Translations under genes and position numbers: made by a program
In this document: piece after piece, positions 30,866 through 38,493 of the stretch
How the letters are laid out: every line of letters starts with the position of its first letter
Numbering within the stretch: the first letter of the stretch is position 1
NCBI RefSeq assembly: GCF_020524355.2
Contig: NZ_CP129019.1
Span: 2,914,001 to 2,978,000 of the forward strand
DNA from: Mesobacillus subterraneus
Lineage (GTDB): Bacteria; Bacillota; Bacilli; Bacillales; Cytobacillaceae
Length of the DNA: 64,000 nucleotides
Direction of reading: 5' to 3'
The notes under the pieces: generated by a model
Told to the model about the DNA's origin: nothing
Seen by the model: the letters and a program-made list of their open reading frames with translations, nothing else
The model's database searches: none

Positions 30866-31564
30866 ATGCCAAACACAACTAAAGTAACTCATTCAATTGA
30901 AATTAAAGAATTACTCCAGTTTGCCGACCGGACGATCCAGGTACCAAAAGGTTCATACCTGTTCCAGGAAGGCATGGAGGCTGAGGAGCTTTATTTGATC
31001 CTGGGAGGCAAGGTCCAAATCAGCAAAGTCACCCAGGATGACCGCGAGCTTGCATTAAGAATCTGCGGAGAGAACGATATTTGCGGAGAATTGACACTTT
31101 TTACTGATGCACCTAAGTACCTCTTAAGTGCGCTTATCCTGGAAGATGCGAAAATCGCAGCAATCAGAAAAGATGTAATTGAAAAGGAGATATTCCACAA
31201 TCCGAAACTTGCATTTGAATTCATGAAGTGGATGAGCGATCATTTTCGCAAAACACAGACTAAATTCCGCGACTTAGTACTTAACGGGAAAAAAGGAGCA
31301 TTATTCTCCACCTTGATCCGAATGACTAACAGCTATGGATTCCAGAAAGATACCGGCATTCTGATTGACCTGCCGCTGACAAACCAGGAGCTGGCAAATT
31401 TCTGCGGAACATCCCGCGAAAGCACGAATCGCATCCTGAATGAACTGAAGCGAGAAGGAATCATTTCAATTAAAAAAGGGAAAATCCTGGTTCATGATGT
31501 GAATTATTTACGCCAGGAAATCGGCTGTGAAAACTGTCCAGCGGTATTTTGTTCAATAGATTAA
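30866..31564 (+). CDS. fnr: Fnr-type anaerobic regulator with C-terminal Cys cluster (paralogue 2)
   Basis: 232 residues with the same layout as the protein at 18861: sensory barrel, RDLVLNGKKGALFSTLIR dimer-helix region with the conserved Asp, HTH QELANFCGTSRESTNRIL, and the Cys cluster CENCPAVFC (C-x2-C-x4-C). All ligands of a [4Fe-4S] sensor of the B. subtilis Fnr type are present. I use ATG 30866 (MPNTTK), with AAGGGTG upstream, over GTG 30857. Divergent from narK, as a controlling regulator would be. Confidence 0.93.
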   Translation: MPNTTKVTHSIEIKELLQFADRTIQVPKGSYLFQEGMEAEELYLILGGKVQISKVTQDDRELALRICGENDICGELTLFTDAPKYLLSALILEDAKIAAIRKDVIEKEIFHNPKLAFEFMKWMSDHFRKTQTKFRDLVLNGKKGALFSTLIRMTNSYGFQKDTGILIDLPLTNQELANFCGTSRESTNRILNELKREGIISIKKGKILVHDVNYLRQEIGCENCPAVFCSID

Positions 31565-31568
31565 TGAT

Positions 31569-31609
31569 AAAAAGCGAGTGAATCCCCTTTTGGATTCACT
31601 CGCTTTTTC
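31569..31609. terminator. bidirectional terminator fnr-2 / radical SAM gene
   Basis: AAAAAGCGAGTGAATCC and GGATTCACTCGCTTTTT around CCTTTT; very stable stem. Confidence 0.9.
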
Positions 31610-31633
31610 AATCGTACGCGGAGGAGAGCTTCA

Positions 31634-32761
31634 TCAGCTCTCCTGCTTTTGTTTTCTCAACGCTTTAGGAATGTATACGCAGAATGGCTCGCTCTCCAGG
31701 TAATCACCAGTCATGGCATATGCTCTTGAACGTGAACCCCCGCATACATGCCTGAACTCGCATACTCCGCATTTCCCCTTGTACTCGTCAGGATTCCTCA
31801 AAGACTTGAAGACAGGAGAATCCCTGTAAATTTCAGCAAGCGGCTGTTCCCTTACGTTCCCTGCTTTTACAGGCAGCAGTCCGCTTGGGTATACATCTCC
31901 AACGTGAGATATAAACACAAAACCATTGCCATCATTGACTCCTTTTGGCGCACGACCAAGTCCGTCAATGGATCCAGTTAATCCTTCCTTCGTCAGCGCG
32001 GTCAAATAATCTATTTCTTCTGTATGATCCTTTGCTTCGCGCATTTTTTGCTGGATGACAACCCGGCGATAATGCTGCGCCGCAGTCGTTTTAATGTCGA
32101 ACTTAACCTTCTTGCTTAAATCATATAGCCAGGTGAAGACTTTTTCATGCTCCACCGGTGAGATCATGTCCTTTTCCTGACCGCGTCCTGTCGGAACAAG
32201 GAAGAACACACTCCAAAGAACACACTCCAAATCTTCCACCATCTTGGCCATTTCATCTAAATACTCAATATTATACCGTGAGATAACAGTATTGATTTGA
32301 ATCGGGATTTCCAACTCATGCAAATACTTGATTCTTTCCATCGTCAGATCAAAAGAGCCTGCTGTTCCCCTGAAGTGATCGTGGACTTCAGCTGTAGGAC
32401 CGTCGATGCTGAACGCCCAGCGGGACAATCCTACTGACTTCGCCTTTTCAATCGCTTCCTTCGTCACATTAGGAGTGGCACTCGGTGTCATTGATACACG
32501 AACGCCTTTTTTCACCGCATATTCTGCGATATCAAAAACGTCCTCTCTCATCAATGGGTCCCCACCAGTGAAAACAAGCATCGGATTATTCATTTCATAT
32601 ATTTGGTCAATCAGCGCTTTACCTTCCTCAAAGGACAGTTCACGCGGATCTCTTCTATATTGTGCTTCCGCACGGCAGTGCAGGCATTTTAATTGGCAGG
32701 CTCTGGTAAGTTCCCAAATCACAATGAATGGGTCTTTGTTAAAATCTCTTTCAAACATCAT
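31634..32761 (-). CDS. radical SAM/SPASM protein of the NirJ/AhbC-D type
   Basis: 375 residues. SAM cluster CQLKCLHC (about 20), FTGGDPLMR, and a SPASM-like C-terminal cluster CGVCEFRHVCGG followed by SRSRAYAMTGDY and a last Cys in EPFC. This C-terminus is typical of NirJ/Ahb proteins that modify heme precursors (heme d1, alternative heme pathway) and of the related TIGR04053 group. No nir or ahb partner is in the window, so the substrate is open. AAGGAGG precedes tandem ATGs at 32761/32758. Fnr promoter upstream. Confidence 0.8.
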   Translation of the reverse strand: MMFERDFNKDPFIVIWELTRACQLKCLHCRAEAQYRRDPRELSFEEGKALIDQIYEMNNPMLVFTGGDPLMREDVFDIAEYAVKKGVRVSMTPSATPNVTKEAIEKAKSVGLSRWAFSIDGPTAEVHDHFRGTAGSFDLTMERIKYLHELEIPIQINTVISRYNIEYLDEMAKMVEDLECVLWSVFFLVPTGRGQEKDMISPVEHEKVFTWLYDLSKKVKFDIKTTAAQHYRRVVIQQKMREAKDHTEEIDYLTALTKEGLTGSIDGLGRAPKGVNDGNGFVFISHVGDVYPSGLLPVKAGNVREQPLAEIYRDSPVFKSLRNPDEYKGKCGVCEFRHVCGGSRSRAYAMTGDYLESEPFCVYIPKALRKQKQES

Positions 32762-32793
32762 TGGCGCCTCCTTAAGTACATCTCTATAAAAGA

Positions 32794-32836
32794 AGTATAT
32801 AAGTGTTACCAACATGATTAAGTGAACTAACTCACA
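32794..32836 (-). promoter_or_regulatory. Fnr-activated promoter of the radical SAM gene
   Basis: On the minus strand TGTGAGTTAGTTCACT (32821-32836) is an exact box; TATACT (32794-32799) follows after 21 nt. Confidence 0.85.
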
Positions 32837-32889
32837 TAAATAGACCCTTAATGGTCATTTTGTATGACAATTTTGTGACCTGAAAGAAC

Positions 32890-33253
32890 AAAAAGCGGAA
32901 GCGCATCGTTCAGTCCCGACAAGCGCTGGAGGGCCGACCGGTGAAGTCGTTCTTTGACTTCACCTGAGCGAACCGAAATCGAAATGTATAGCCGACTGTC
33001 CAGAAACGCAGAAACTGGAGACTCCGACAAAGAAGCGCTTTTTGCTTCTGCCGGCGGAGTTGAAGTTTCGGAGTTTCTAGGAGGCGACACTAGACAATTC
33101 GAAAAGCGGAGGCGACTGCTCAACTCCGACAAGCGTTGGAGGGCCTGACAGTGAAGTCGCTCTTTGACTTCATTGGCAGGACCGAAACGTCTCGAGGAGT
33201 TAGGAGCCGCAGCTAGACAAGCGACTCGAGGGGCTAGGCGCTGGAGCTGGATT
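32890..33253 (+). repeat. dispersed repeat R3, nested composite
   Basis: The left arm of a type A element (AAAAGCGG, CAGTCCCGACAAGCG, internal TGAAGTC..GACTTCA hairpin at about 32943-32964) runs to ACCGAA. A type C module follows (about 32976-33100, own AGAAGC..GCTTCT hairpin), then a type B module (about 33101-33217; CAACTCC..GGAGTTAG arms and its own TGAAGTC hairpin). The A right arm (GCGACTCGAGGGGCTAGGCGC) closes it at 33221-33253. Short open frames here are by-products. Confidence 0.8.
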
Positions 33254-33274
33254 AAGAAAACCAACTATAGAAAA

Positions 33275-33300
33275 AAGCAGCAGGAGAACCTGCTGCTCTT
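33275..33300 (-). terminator. yitW terminator
   Basis: AGCAGCAGG and CCTGCTGCT around AGAA, with A6 to the left (T6 on the minus strand). Confidence 0.85.
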
Positions 33301-33313
33301 AGAAGGATATGAT

Positions 33314-33625
33314 TTAATCTCTTACGCCTAAAGCAATTTTTGCATAACGGGACATCATGTCCTTGGACCATGGCGGGTTGAAAACGATATTAACTTCTGT
33401 ATCTTTTACTTCTGGAAGGTCGGCAAGAGCCAATTTGACCTGCTCAACAATCGTGCCTGCAAGCGGGCAGCCCATAGACGTCAATGTCATAGTCACTGTC
33501 GCAAGGCCTTCCTCGTTCAAATCCACATCATATACAAGCCCTAAATTAACGATATCAACGCCAAGTTCAGGGTCAACAACCATTTCAAGCGCCCCCATAA
33601 GGCTATCTTTCAATTCTTCATCCAT
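33314..33625 (-). CDS. yitW: MIP18/SufT-like Fe-S assembly protein YitW
   Basis: 103 residues of the MIP18 (DUF59) family; DPELGVDIVNLGLVYDV and the conserved Cys in TSMGCPLAGTI and FNPPWSKDMMS are present. Such proteins help deliver Fe-S clusters (SufT, PaaD). AAAGGAG lies upstream of the ATG. Lies downstream of yitV, as in B. subtilis. Confidence 0.92.
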   Translation of the reverse strand: MDEELKDSLMGALEMVVDPELGVDIVNLGLVYDVDLNEEGLATVTMTLTSMGCPLAGTIVEQVKLALADLPEVKDTEVNIVFNPPWSKDMMSRYAKIALGVRD

Positions 33626-33703
33626 CGGTGAACACTCCTTTTTTATTGCTTCAACCTATTACTATCATAACAATGATTTGTACCCATTAAAAGCAGAAAG
33701 CCA

Positions 33704-34471
33704 TTAGATATGCTTTTCAAACCAGTTTGCAGTTGCCTCAACACCCGCATTTGACACATTGTGGCCAGCATTTTCATCTGTGATGAATTCAAACTTTCCT
33801 TTTGCTCCTTCATAGCTTTTCCTGTTTTGCTCGTAAAAATGATATGCAGCTTGGTGGGGAACGACTGGATCTAACCTTCCATGCCAGAATAACAGCGGGC
33901 GTCCGTTCAGTTTTTCAGGCTGAAGGCTTAAGTCGTACTGTTTAAGCTGATTAAGCAAATCTGATACTTGCTCCTGGGATAAGCCTATCTTAACATTCCT
34001 TTTTTCCATTTCGTTCAGCTGCCATAATGCGAAATCCTCGAATGAAGGATTCCCCATCAAGCTGACACCTGTTCTTATCCACTCATGCTTGGCCATCGCA
34101 CCAAGTGTCGTAATACCGCCCATCGATGTACCGGCAACGCCGATTCTCGCTGGGTCCACCAGACCTTCCTCAACAAGCTCCTGCTTGATCGTCGAAAGCT
34201 CCTCAATAGACGTGAGGACGATTTCCCAAAAGCGGAAGCCCAGCTCAGTTTCTGATAATCCTTCACTGCGGGTTCCGTGATATTTCGCCTCAGGCATGAT
34301 AACCCTAAAGCCTTTTTCGGCAAAAAGGTAAGCATAATGCATATTACGTTCTGTTGTGCTCGTAAATCCATGCAGAAAAATAATCAAAGGCATGCTATCT
34401 GAAAATTGCTTTTGTTTTACAATATGGAGAACGGGAATATGTTCAATGCGTTTCTTCTCGACTAAAATCAA
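33704..34471 (-). CDS. yitV: esterase/prolyl-oligopeptidase-like hydrolase YitV
   Basis: 255 residues, alpha/beta hydrolase with LHGFTSTTERN oxyanion region, nucleophile GTSMGG (about 120), Asp in HGRLDPVVP and His in NAGHNVS: a complete Ser-Asp-His triad. Length and order (yitV before yitW) equal B. subtilis. Substrate unknown. The stop lies 78 nt before the yitW ATG, so they may be cotranscribed. Confidence 0.9.
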   Translation of the reverse strand: MILVEKKRIEHIPVLHIVKQKQFSDSMPLIIFLHGFTSTTERNMHYAYLFAEKGFRVIMPEAKYHGTRSEGLSETELGFRFWEIVLTSIEELSTIKQELVEEGLVDPARIGVAGTSMGGITTLGAMAKHEWIRTGVSLMGNPSFEDFALWQLNEMEKRNVKIGLSQEQVSDLLNQLKQYDLSLQPEKLNGRPLLFWHGRLDPVVPHQAAYHFYEQNRKSYEGAKGKFEFITDENAGHNVSNAGVEATANWFEKHI

Positions 34472-34655
34472 TAATTAACCCTCCTGAAGCAAGCGGATAT
34501 TAAATTTACCGCACTTTTAAGTATCTAAAATGATTTTTTTACAATTTATATGTAAAATGGTTACCATAGTGGTTATAAGACCAATTAACCATCAACCAAT
34601 ATATGTATTGTAGAACTCTTACGAAAAAAGAGCCAATCATACGCATATCAACAAG

Positions 34656-35064
34656 AAAAGCGGATGGGCCTAGGTCAGCCCCGACAAACGCTGGAGGGCC
34701 GACCGGTGAAGTCGTTCTTTGACTTCATTGGGCGGACCGAAGCGACTCGAGGGGCTAGGCGCGGGAGCTGGACAACAAGAAAAGCGGATGGTGCCTAGGT
34801 CAGCCCCGACAAGCGCTGGAGGGCCGACCGGTGAAGTCGTTCTTTGACTTCATTGGGCGGACCGAAATCGAAATGTATAGCCGACTGTCCAGAAACGCAG
34901 AAACTGGAGACTCCGACAAAGAAGCGCTTTTTGCTTCTGCCGGCGGAGTTGAAGTTTCGGAGTTTCTAGGAGGCGACACTAGACAAGCGACTCGAGGGGC
35001 TAGGCGCGGGAGCTGGACAACAAGAAAAGCGGATGGGCCTTGGTCAGTCCCGACAAGCGGTGGA
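34656..35064 (+). repeat. dispersed repeat R4, tandem 2.3 copies, one with a nested module
   Basis: Unit 1 (34656-34773) is a full type A element. Unit 2 (34780-35019) is type A interrupted after ACCGAA by a type C module that ends CTAGACAA just before GCGACTCGAG. Unit 3 (35024-35064) is truncated after GACAAGCGGTGGA. The units are separated by the same ACAACAAG. They fill the yitV-yitU divergent gap. Confidence 0.85.
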
Positions 35065-35129
35065 CCCAGGCATTACACGAGTGTAGAGTCTTGTTTTTAA
35101 AGGAAAAATAGAGATAAGAAGGAGTATTT

Positions 35130-35948
35130 ATGGCTGAAAAACATTTAATTGCATTAGATCTTGATGGAACTTTACTTACAGATGATAAAACGATTTCAGA
35201 AAAGAACAAACACGTAATTAAAAAGGCACGGGAAGCAGGTCATGTTGTCATGATCGCAACAGGGAGACCATTCCGTTCCAGCGAAATGTATTACCATGAG
35301 CTTGCGCTTGATACGCCAATCGTCAACTTCAACGGTGCGTTTATCCATCATCCGCTCGATAATAACTGGGGAGTACACCATTCTCCGCTCTCAATCGATG
35401 TGGCAAAGGATATAGTCGAGGCGCTTGATGATTTCAAATTCTACAATATTATCGCTGAAGTAATCGACGATGTGTATGTACATTATCATGATGAAAAATT
35501 GATGGACATCTTTAATATGGGAAATCCGAATATCACGACCGGCGATCTGAGAAGATATTTGAAAGCATCTCCAACTAGTATGCTGATCCATGCTGATGAA
35601 GAGCATGTCCGTAAAATCCGTAATCATCTTTCAGAAGTCCATGCCGAAGTGATCGACCATAGAAGCTGGGCTGCTCCGTTCCATGTCGTCGAAATCGTTA
35701 AAAACGGCTTGAACAAAGCAGTTGGCTTAAAGAAAGCATCAGATTACTTCCAGATCCCAGCAGACCGCATCATTGCTTTCGGCGATGAGGATAACGATTT
35801 GGAAATGCTTGAATACGCGGGTCGCGGAATCGCGATGGGCAATGCAGTCGCCGAAGTTAAAAACATCGCCAACGACATGACATTGACAAACGAAGAAGAC
35901 GGCATTGGTGTCTACTTGAATGATTTGCTGAATTTAAAAGCTCTATAA
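35130..35948 (+). CDS. yitU: HAD phosphatase YitU
   Basis: 272 residues, Cof-type HAD hydrolase. DLDGTLLTDD carries the nucleophile Asp; TGRPF, KAVGLKKAS and GDEDNDLEMLE give motifs II-IV. B. subtilis YitU dephosphorylates a flavin-pathway intermediate and related phosphates; the same role is inferred. GAAGGAG precedes the ATG. Divergent from yitV across repeat R4, whereas B. subtilis has them in one direction. Confidence 0.92.
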   Translation: MAEKHLIALDLDGTLLTDDKTISEKNKHVIKKAREAGHVVMIATGRPFRSSEMYYHELALDTPIVNFNGAFIHHPLDNNWGVHHSPLSIDVAKDIVEALDDFKFYNIIAEVIDDVYVHYHDEKLMDIFNMGNPNITTGDLRRYLKASPTSMLIHADEEHVRKIRNHLSEVHAEVIDHRSWAAPFHVVEIVKNGLNKAVGLKKASDYFQIPADRIIAFGDEDNDLEMLEYAGRGIAMGNAVAEVKNIANDMTLTNEEDGIGVYLNDLLNLKAL

Positions 35949-35957
35949 GATAAACCC

Positions 35958-35992
35958 AAGATGTCCGGTAGAAAAACTCTATCGGACATTTT
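35958..35992 (+). terminator. yitU terminator
   Basis: ATGTCCGGTAGA and TCTATCGGACAT around AAAAC, followed by TTTT. Confidence 0.85.
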
Positions 35993-36016
35993 ACGTTAGT
36001 GAAAAAATATCCACAT

Positions 36017-36140
36017 AGGCTCGATGGAGACACTTAATTTTGCGAACGGCGGAGATTGCGCTATCCATCGCCTTGATGGAGACACATAAAAAGGACATCT
36101 GCAATTGGTAATTGCAGATGAGTGTCCATTAATATTTTTT
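36017..36140. other. intergenic stem-loop with repeated GATGGAGACAC motif
   Basis: GATGGAGACAC occurs twice, at about 36023 and 36074. Then CATCTGCAATT-GGT-AATTGCAGATG (36096-36120), a perfect 11-bp stem inside GGACA/TGTCC, is followed by an A/T tract with T6. It may be a terminator or a small structured RNA. No gene seen between 35949 and 36326. Confidence 0.45.
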
Positions 36141-36326
36141 ACCGGCTTATTACCCTTAATTGATGTAAATTTCTCTGCTTTACCGATAAAATTGTAAATC
36201 ATTCCATGTACCAACCCACTTCAACTTGCCACAGGACCGTTTGTTTTCATGCCAAAGGGAGCATACTAAAAGTGAAACAGCGTTACTGACTGTTTCAAAT
36301 TCGCTCGTAGATGGAGGGGTAAAACG

Positions 36327-36479
36327 ATGGGTAAAAGCAATAAATCCAAGCGTTTTGTACAGCAAGGTGCAGATACTGTCTCCAAGCATTATGAACGATT
36401 CCCTTACCACACCACGTATGCCGAGGCTGAAGCTCAAAAGATGGCGAATGTCAGAGAATCCTCTTTAGGGGGAATTTAA
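36327..36479 (+). CDS. 50-residue hypothetical protein
   Basis: MGKSNKSKRFVQQGADTV to NVRESSLGGI, hydrophilic, with GGAGGGG 8 nt upstream. CATACTA at 36262-36268 resembles a forespore sigma-factor -10, but no -35 is clear. Its stop abuts the ATG of the next gene. B. subtilis has yizC near here; this or the next gene may correspond. Function unknown. Confidence 0.65.
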   Translation: MGKSNKSKRFVQQGADTVSKHYERFPYHTTYAEAEAQKMANVRESSLGGI

Positions 36480-36671
36480 ATGGGAAACAGGCTTTTTCAG
36501 GAAGCTAGGAAGGCTGTCCAGTTAGCTCAAACTGCGGAGCCTGCGGAACAGTCTGCAGCCATCAACACAGCTAAAAATGCTCTGTCATCAGCCTATGCCA
36601 ATACGACAATGGCTGAAAAAGAGCAGCTTCGGTCATTTCAGGACGAGCTGAATTCAATTGAAGGCAAGTAA
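36480..36671 (+). CDS. 63-residue DUF3813-like protein
   Basis: MGNRLFQEARKAVQLAQ then NALSSAYANTTMAEKEQLR; helical, soluble. The sequence resembles the small Bacillus DUF3813 family. The ATG immediately follows the preceding stop (TAAATG) with GGGGGA 8 nt upstream, so translation is likely coupled. Function unknown. Confidence 0.75.
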   Translation: MGNRLFQEARKAVQLAQTAEPAEQSAAINTAKNALSSAYANTTMAEKEQLRSFQDELNSIEGK

Positions 36672-36711
36672 AAATCAAAAGCTGGCGGTATTCCGCCAGC
36701 TTTTGATTTTC
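36671..36711. terminator. bidirectional terminator
   Basis: AAAATCAAAAGCTGGCGG and CCGCCAGCTTTTGATTTT form an 18-bp stem around TATT. Confidence 0.95.
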
Positions 36712-37499
36712 TAATTATGATTGTTGAACCTTTCAAGCAACACTGGATAAGTATGGATGATTTCGCCATCCTTGCTGCGTTCGTATAGATTAAGTATGAC
36801 AGATCCATTTTGCGGAAGCTTTGCTTCTGGTATTGAAATTTCCAGCAAAAACGGATTCCATTGATGGTATTTCTCTCCAGGAATCACTTCTGTTTCAGGA
36901 ATCAACTGGTTGTGTCCATCCTCAGCAGTATAATAGAACTTTCCATTGATTGGCCTGGCTTCACCCTTTATTTCATAAATCCCATTGCTCCCTGCTGTTA
37001 CTACGCCTTTAAAAACAGGATTTTCTCCAGGGATATACATTGTCTTTGTATCAGTGAGCAGTTTTTTGTCCCCGACAGGTTTTCCATTGATGCTGATTGC
37101 TTTTAACTGTGCAATGACTGTGTATTTACCTTCCGGGACTCTTTTTCCTGACTTCGAGTAGTCCCAGCTCTCCACCCATTTCATTTTCTCCTGCGGTTTC
37201 AATCTCAACGTTTCAAAAGCCTGGGCAAATGATTTTCCTTCTGAGTATAGATACACCTTATTCTTATTCGCATCGAACACTGAAATTTCGTATTTCTGTG
37301 ATGTTGGGAATTCAAAAGAAAGCTCTGTATTCCCCTGGTTATGCAATATGATTTCAAATTCGGCTTTCTCAGGATCAGCCACAGGATCAATGTAAAAGCT
37401 GTATTCCAGATTTGCTGGTGGCTGCTTTTCTTCTCCAATAGCCAGGACAGGTGCCACGGCCATCAAAAGCAAAATGATCAACAAACTGACCTTTCTCAT
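36711..37499 (-). CDS. exported BsuPI-domain (intracellular proteinase inhibitor type) protein
   Basis: 262 residues. Residues 1-20 form a signal peptide. About 30-150 is a BsuPI domain (LHNQGNTELSFEFPTSQKYEISVFD, KWVESWDYS), the fold of the B. subtilis intracellular proteinase inhibitor Ipi. Residues about 160-255 (GVVTAGSNGIYEIKGEARP, NPFLLEISIP, LNLYERSKDGE) resemble a Gmad2-type immunoglobulin-like domain. ipi lies at the same place (between yitT and yitU) in B. subtilis but has no signal peptide, so here the domain acts outside the cytosol. GGAGG precedes the ATG. Confidence 0.8.
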   Translation of the reverse strand: MRKVSLLIILLLMAVAPVLAIGEEKQPPANLEYSFYIDPVADPEKAEFEIILHNQGNTELSFEFPTSQKYEISVFDANKNKVYLYSEGKSFAQAFETLRLKPQEKMKWVESWDYSKSGKRVPEGKYTVIAQLKAISINGKPVGDKKLLTDTKTMYIPGENPVFKGVVTAGSNGIYEIKGEARPINGKFYYTAEDGHNQLIPETEVIPGEKYHQWNPFLLEISIPEAKLPQNGSVILNLYERSKDGEIIHTYPVLLERFNNHN

Positions 37500-37522
37500 T
37501 TACCAAACCTCCATTTCAGTGA

Positions 37523-38365
37523 TTACTCCCTTCGGAAAAAACCGAAGATCCCAGCTGTCTCAACAATATTAGTGAACGCATGAGGATCGACTTCCTTGAT
37601 AATGTGTTCCAGGTCATACAATTCATACCTTGTCACAACAATGATCAGCATTTCTTTCTGTTCTCCTGAAAAAGCTCCCTTGGCAGGCAACAGTGTGATG
37701 CCTCGTACAAGTTTGTCATGAATGGCTTTCTTAAGTTCATCTGACTTTTTCGTAACGATCATCGCCGTCAGCTTTTCATGCCGTGTATGGATGGCATCAA
37801 TTAACCTGGTGGACACATACAGAGCGACAAGAGTATAGAGTGCGTTTTCCCATCCAAATACAAAGCCAGCAGTCATTATAATGATGCCATTCAAGGTAAA
37901 GAAATATGTACCCACCGGGCGATCATTCATTCGTGACAGGACCATTGCTATAATATCCATTCCACCTGTGGAAGCCCCCCATTTTAAGGTCAAACCAACG
38001 CCAATCGCTGCAATGACACCCCCAAAAACTGCATTCAGCAAAATATCACTAGATACTTCTTTAACAGGCAGTAGTTCAAGAAAGAATGATGAAAGCAGAA
38101 CCGAGATAAAACTATATAGGGTAAATGATTTCCCTACCTTCTTCCAGCCAAGGATCGTCACCGGAATATTCAATAGCAATAGAAGAATACCGGTAGAAAT
38201 AGTAAATGGCGCGAATTCACCAAGTATGCTCGAAACGAGCTGTGCGATTCCGGTAAAGCCGCTTGCATAGACATTTGCCGGTATTAAAAAGAAGTTAAGT
38301 GACATAGCATTCAAGAATGCGCCGATCACCACGATGATGATTTTTTTTGTTTCCAACCAGACCAT
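37523..38365 (-). CDS. yitT: YitT family membrane protein
   Basis: 280 residues: five or six membrane segments (DUF161 part, with SGFTGIAQL and LTLKWGASTGGMDIIAMVLSR) and a cytosolic C-terminal DUF2179 domain (TAMIVTKKSDELKKAI, EVDPHAFTNI). Function unestablished. GGGGG precedes the ATG. It diverges from yitS as in the B. subtilis yitS-yitT neighbourhood. Confidence 0.93.
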   Translation of the reverse strand: MVWLETKKIIIVVIGAFLNAMSLNFFLIPANVYASGFTGIAQLVSSILGEFAPFTISTGILLLLLNIPVTILGWKKVGKSFTLYSFISVLLSSFFLELLPVKEVSSDILLNAVFGGVIAAIGVGLTLKWGASTGGMDIIAMVLSRMNDRPVGTYFFTLNGIIIMTAGFVFGWENALYTLVALYVSTRLIDAIHTRHEKLTAMIVTKKSDELKKAIHDKLVRGITLLPAKGAFSGEQKEMLIIVVTRYELYDLEHIIKEVDPHAFTNIVETAGIFGFFRRE

Positions 38366-38493
38366 GTAAATCCCCCTTATTCTTTTCTATTCTTCCTGTA
38401 CCCCTATTTTGCCGAAAATCACTATATTTAATTGTCTTTTTCGCATATTCCCTATAAACTATTAACATATAAGGTCGAAAGCAGGTGAAAGTT

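Noticed and set aside
32848..33264. 138-residue minus-strand open frame, and a related one at 57919-58131
   Set aside because: Both are reverse readings of the repeat family (shared LQRLAPRVACLAAAPNSSRRFG-type text, with small differences), not genes.
34831..35100. 89-residue open frame MKSFFDFIGRTEIEMYSRLS..
   Set aside because: It is the translation of repeat R4. The same peptide appears from R3 at 32954-33148, the frame has no RBS, and the pairing arms explain the sequence.
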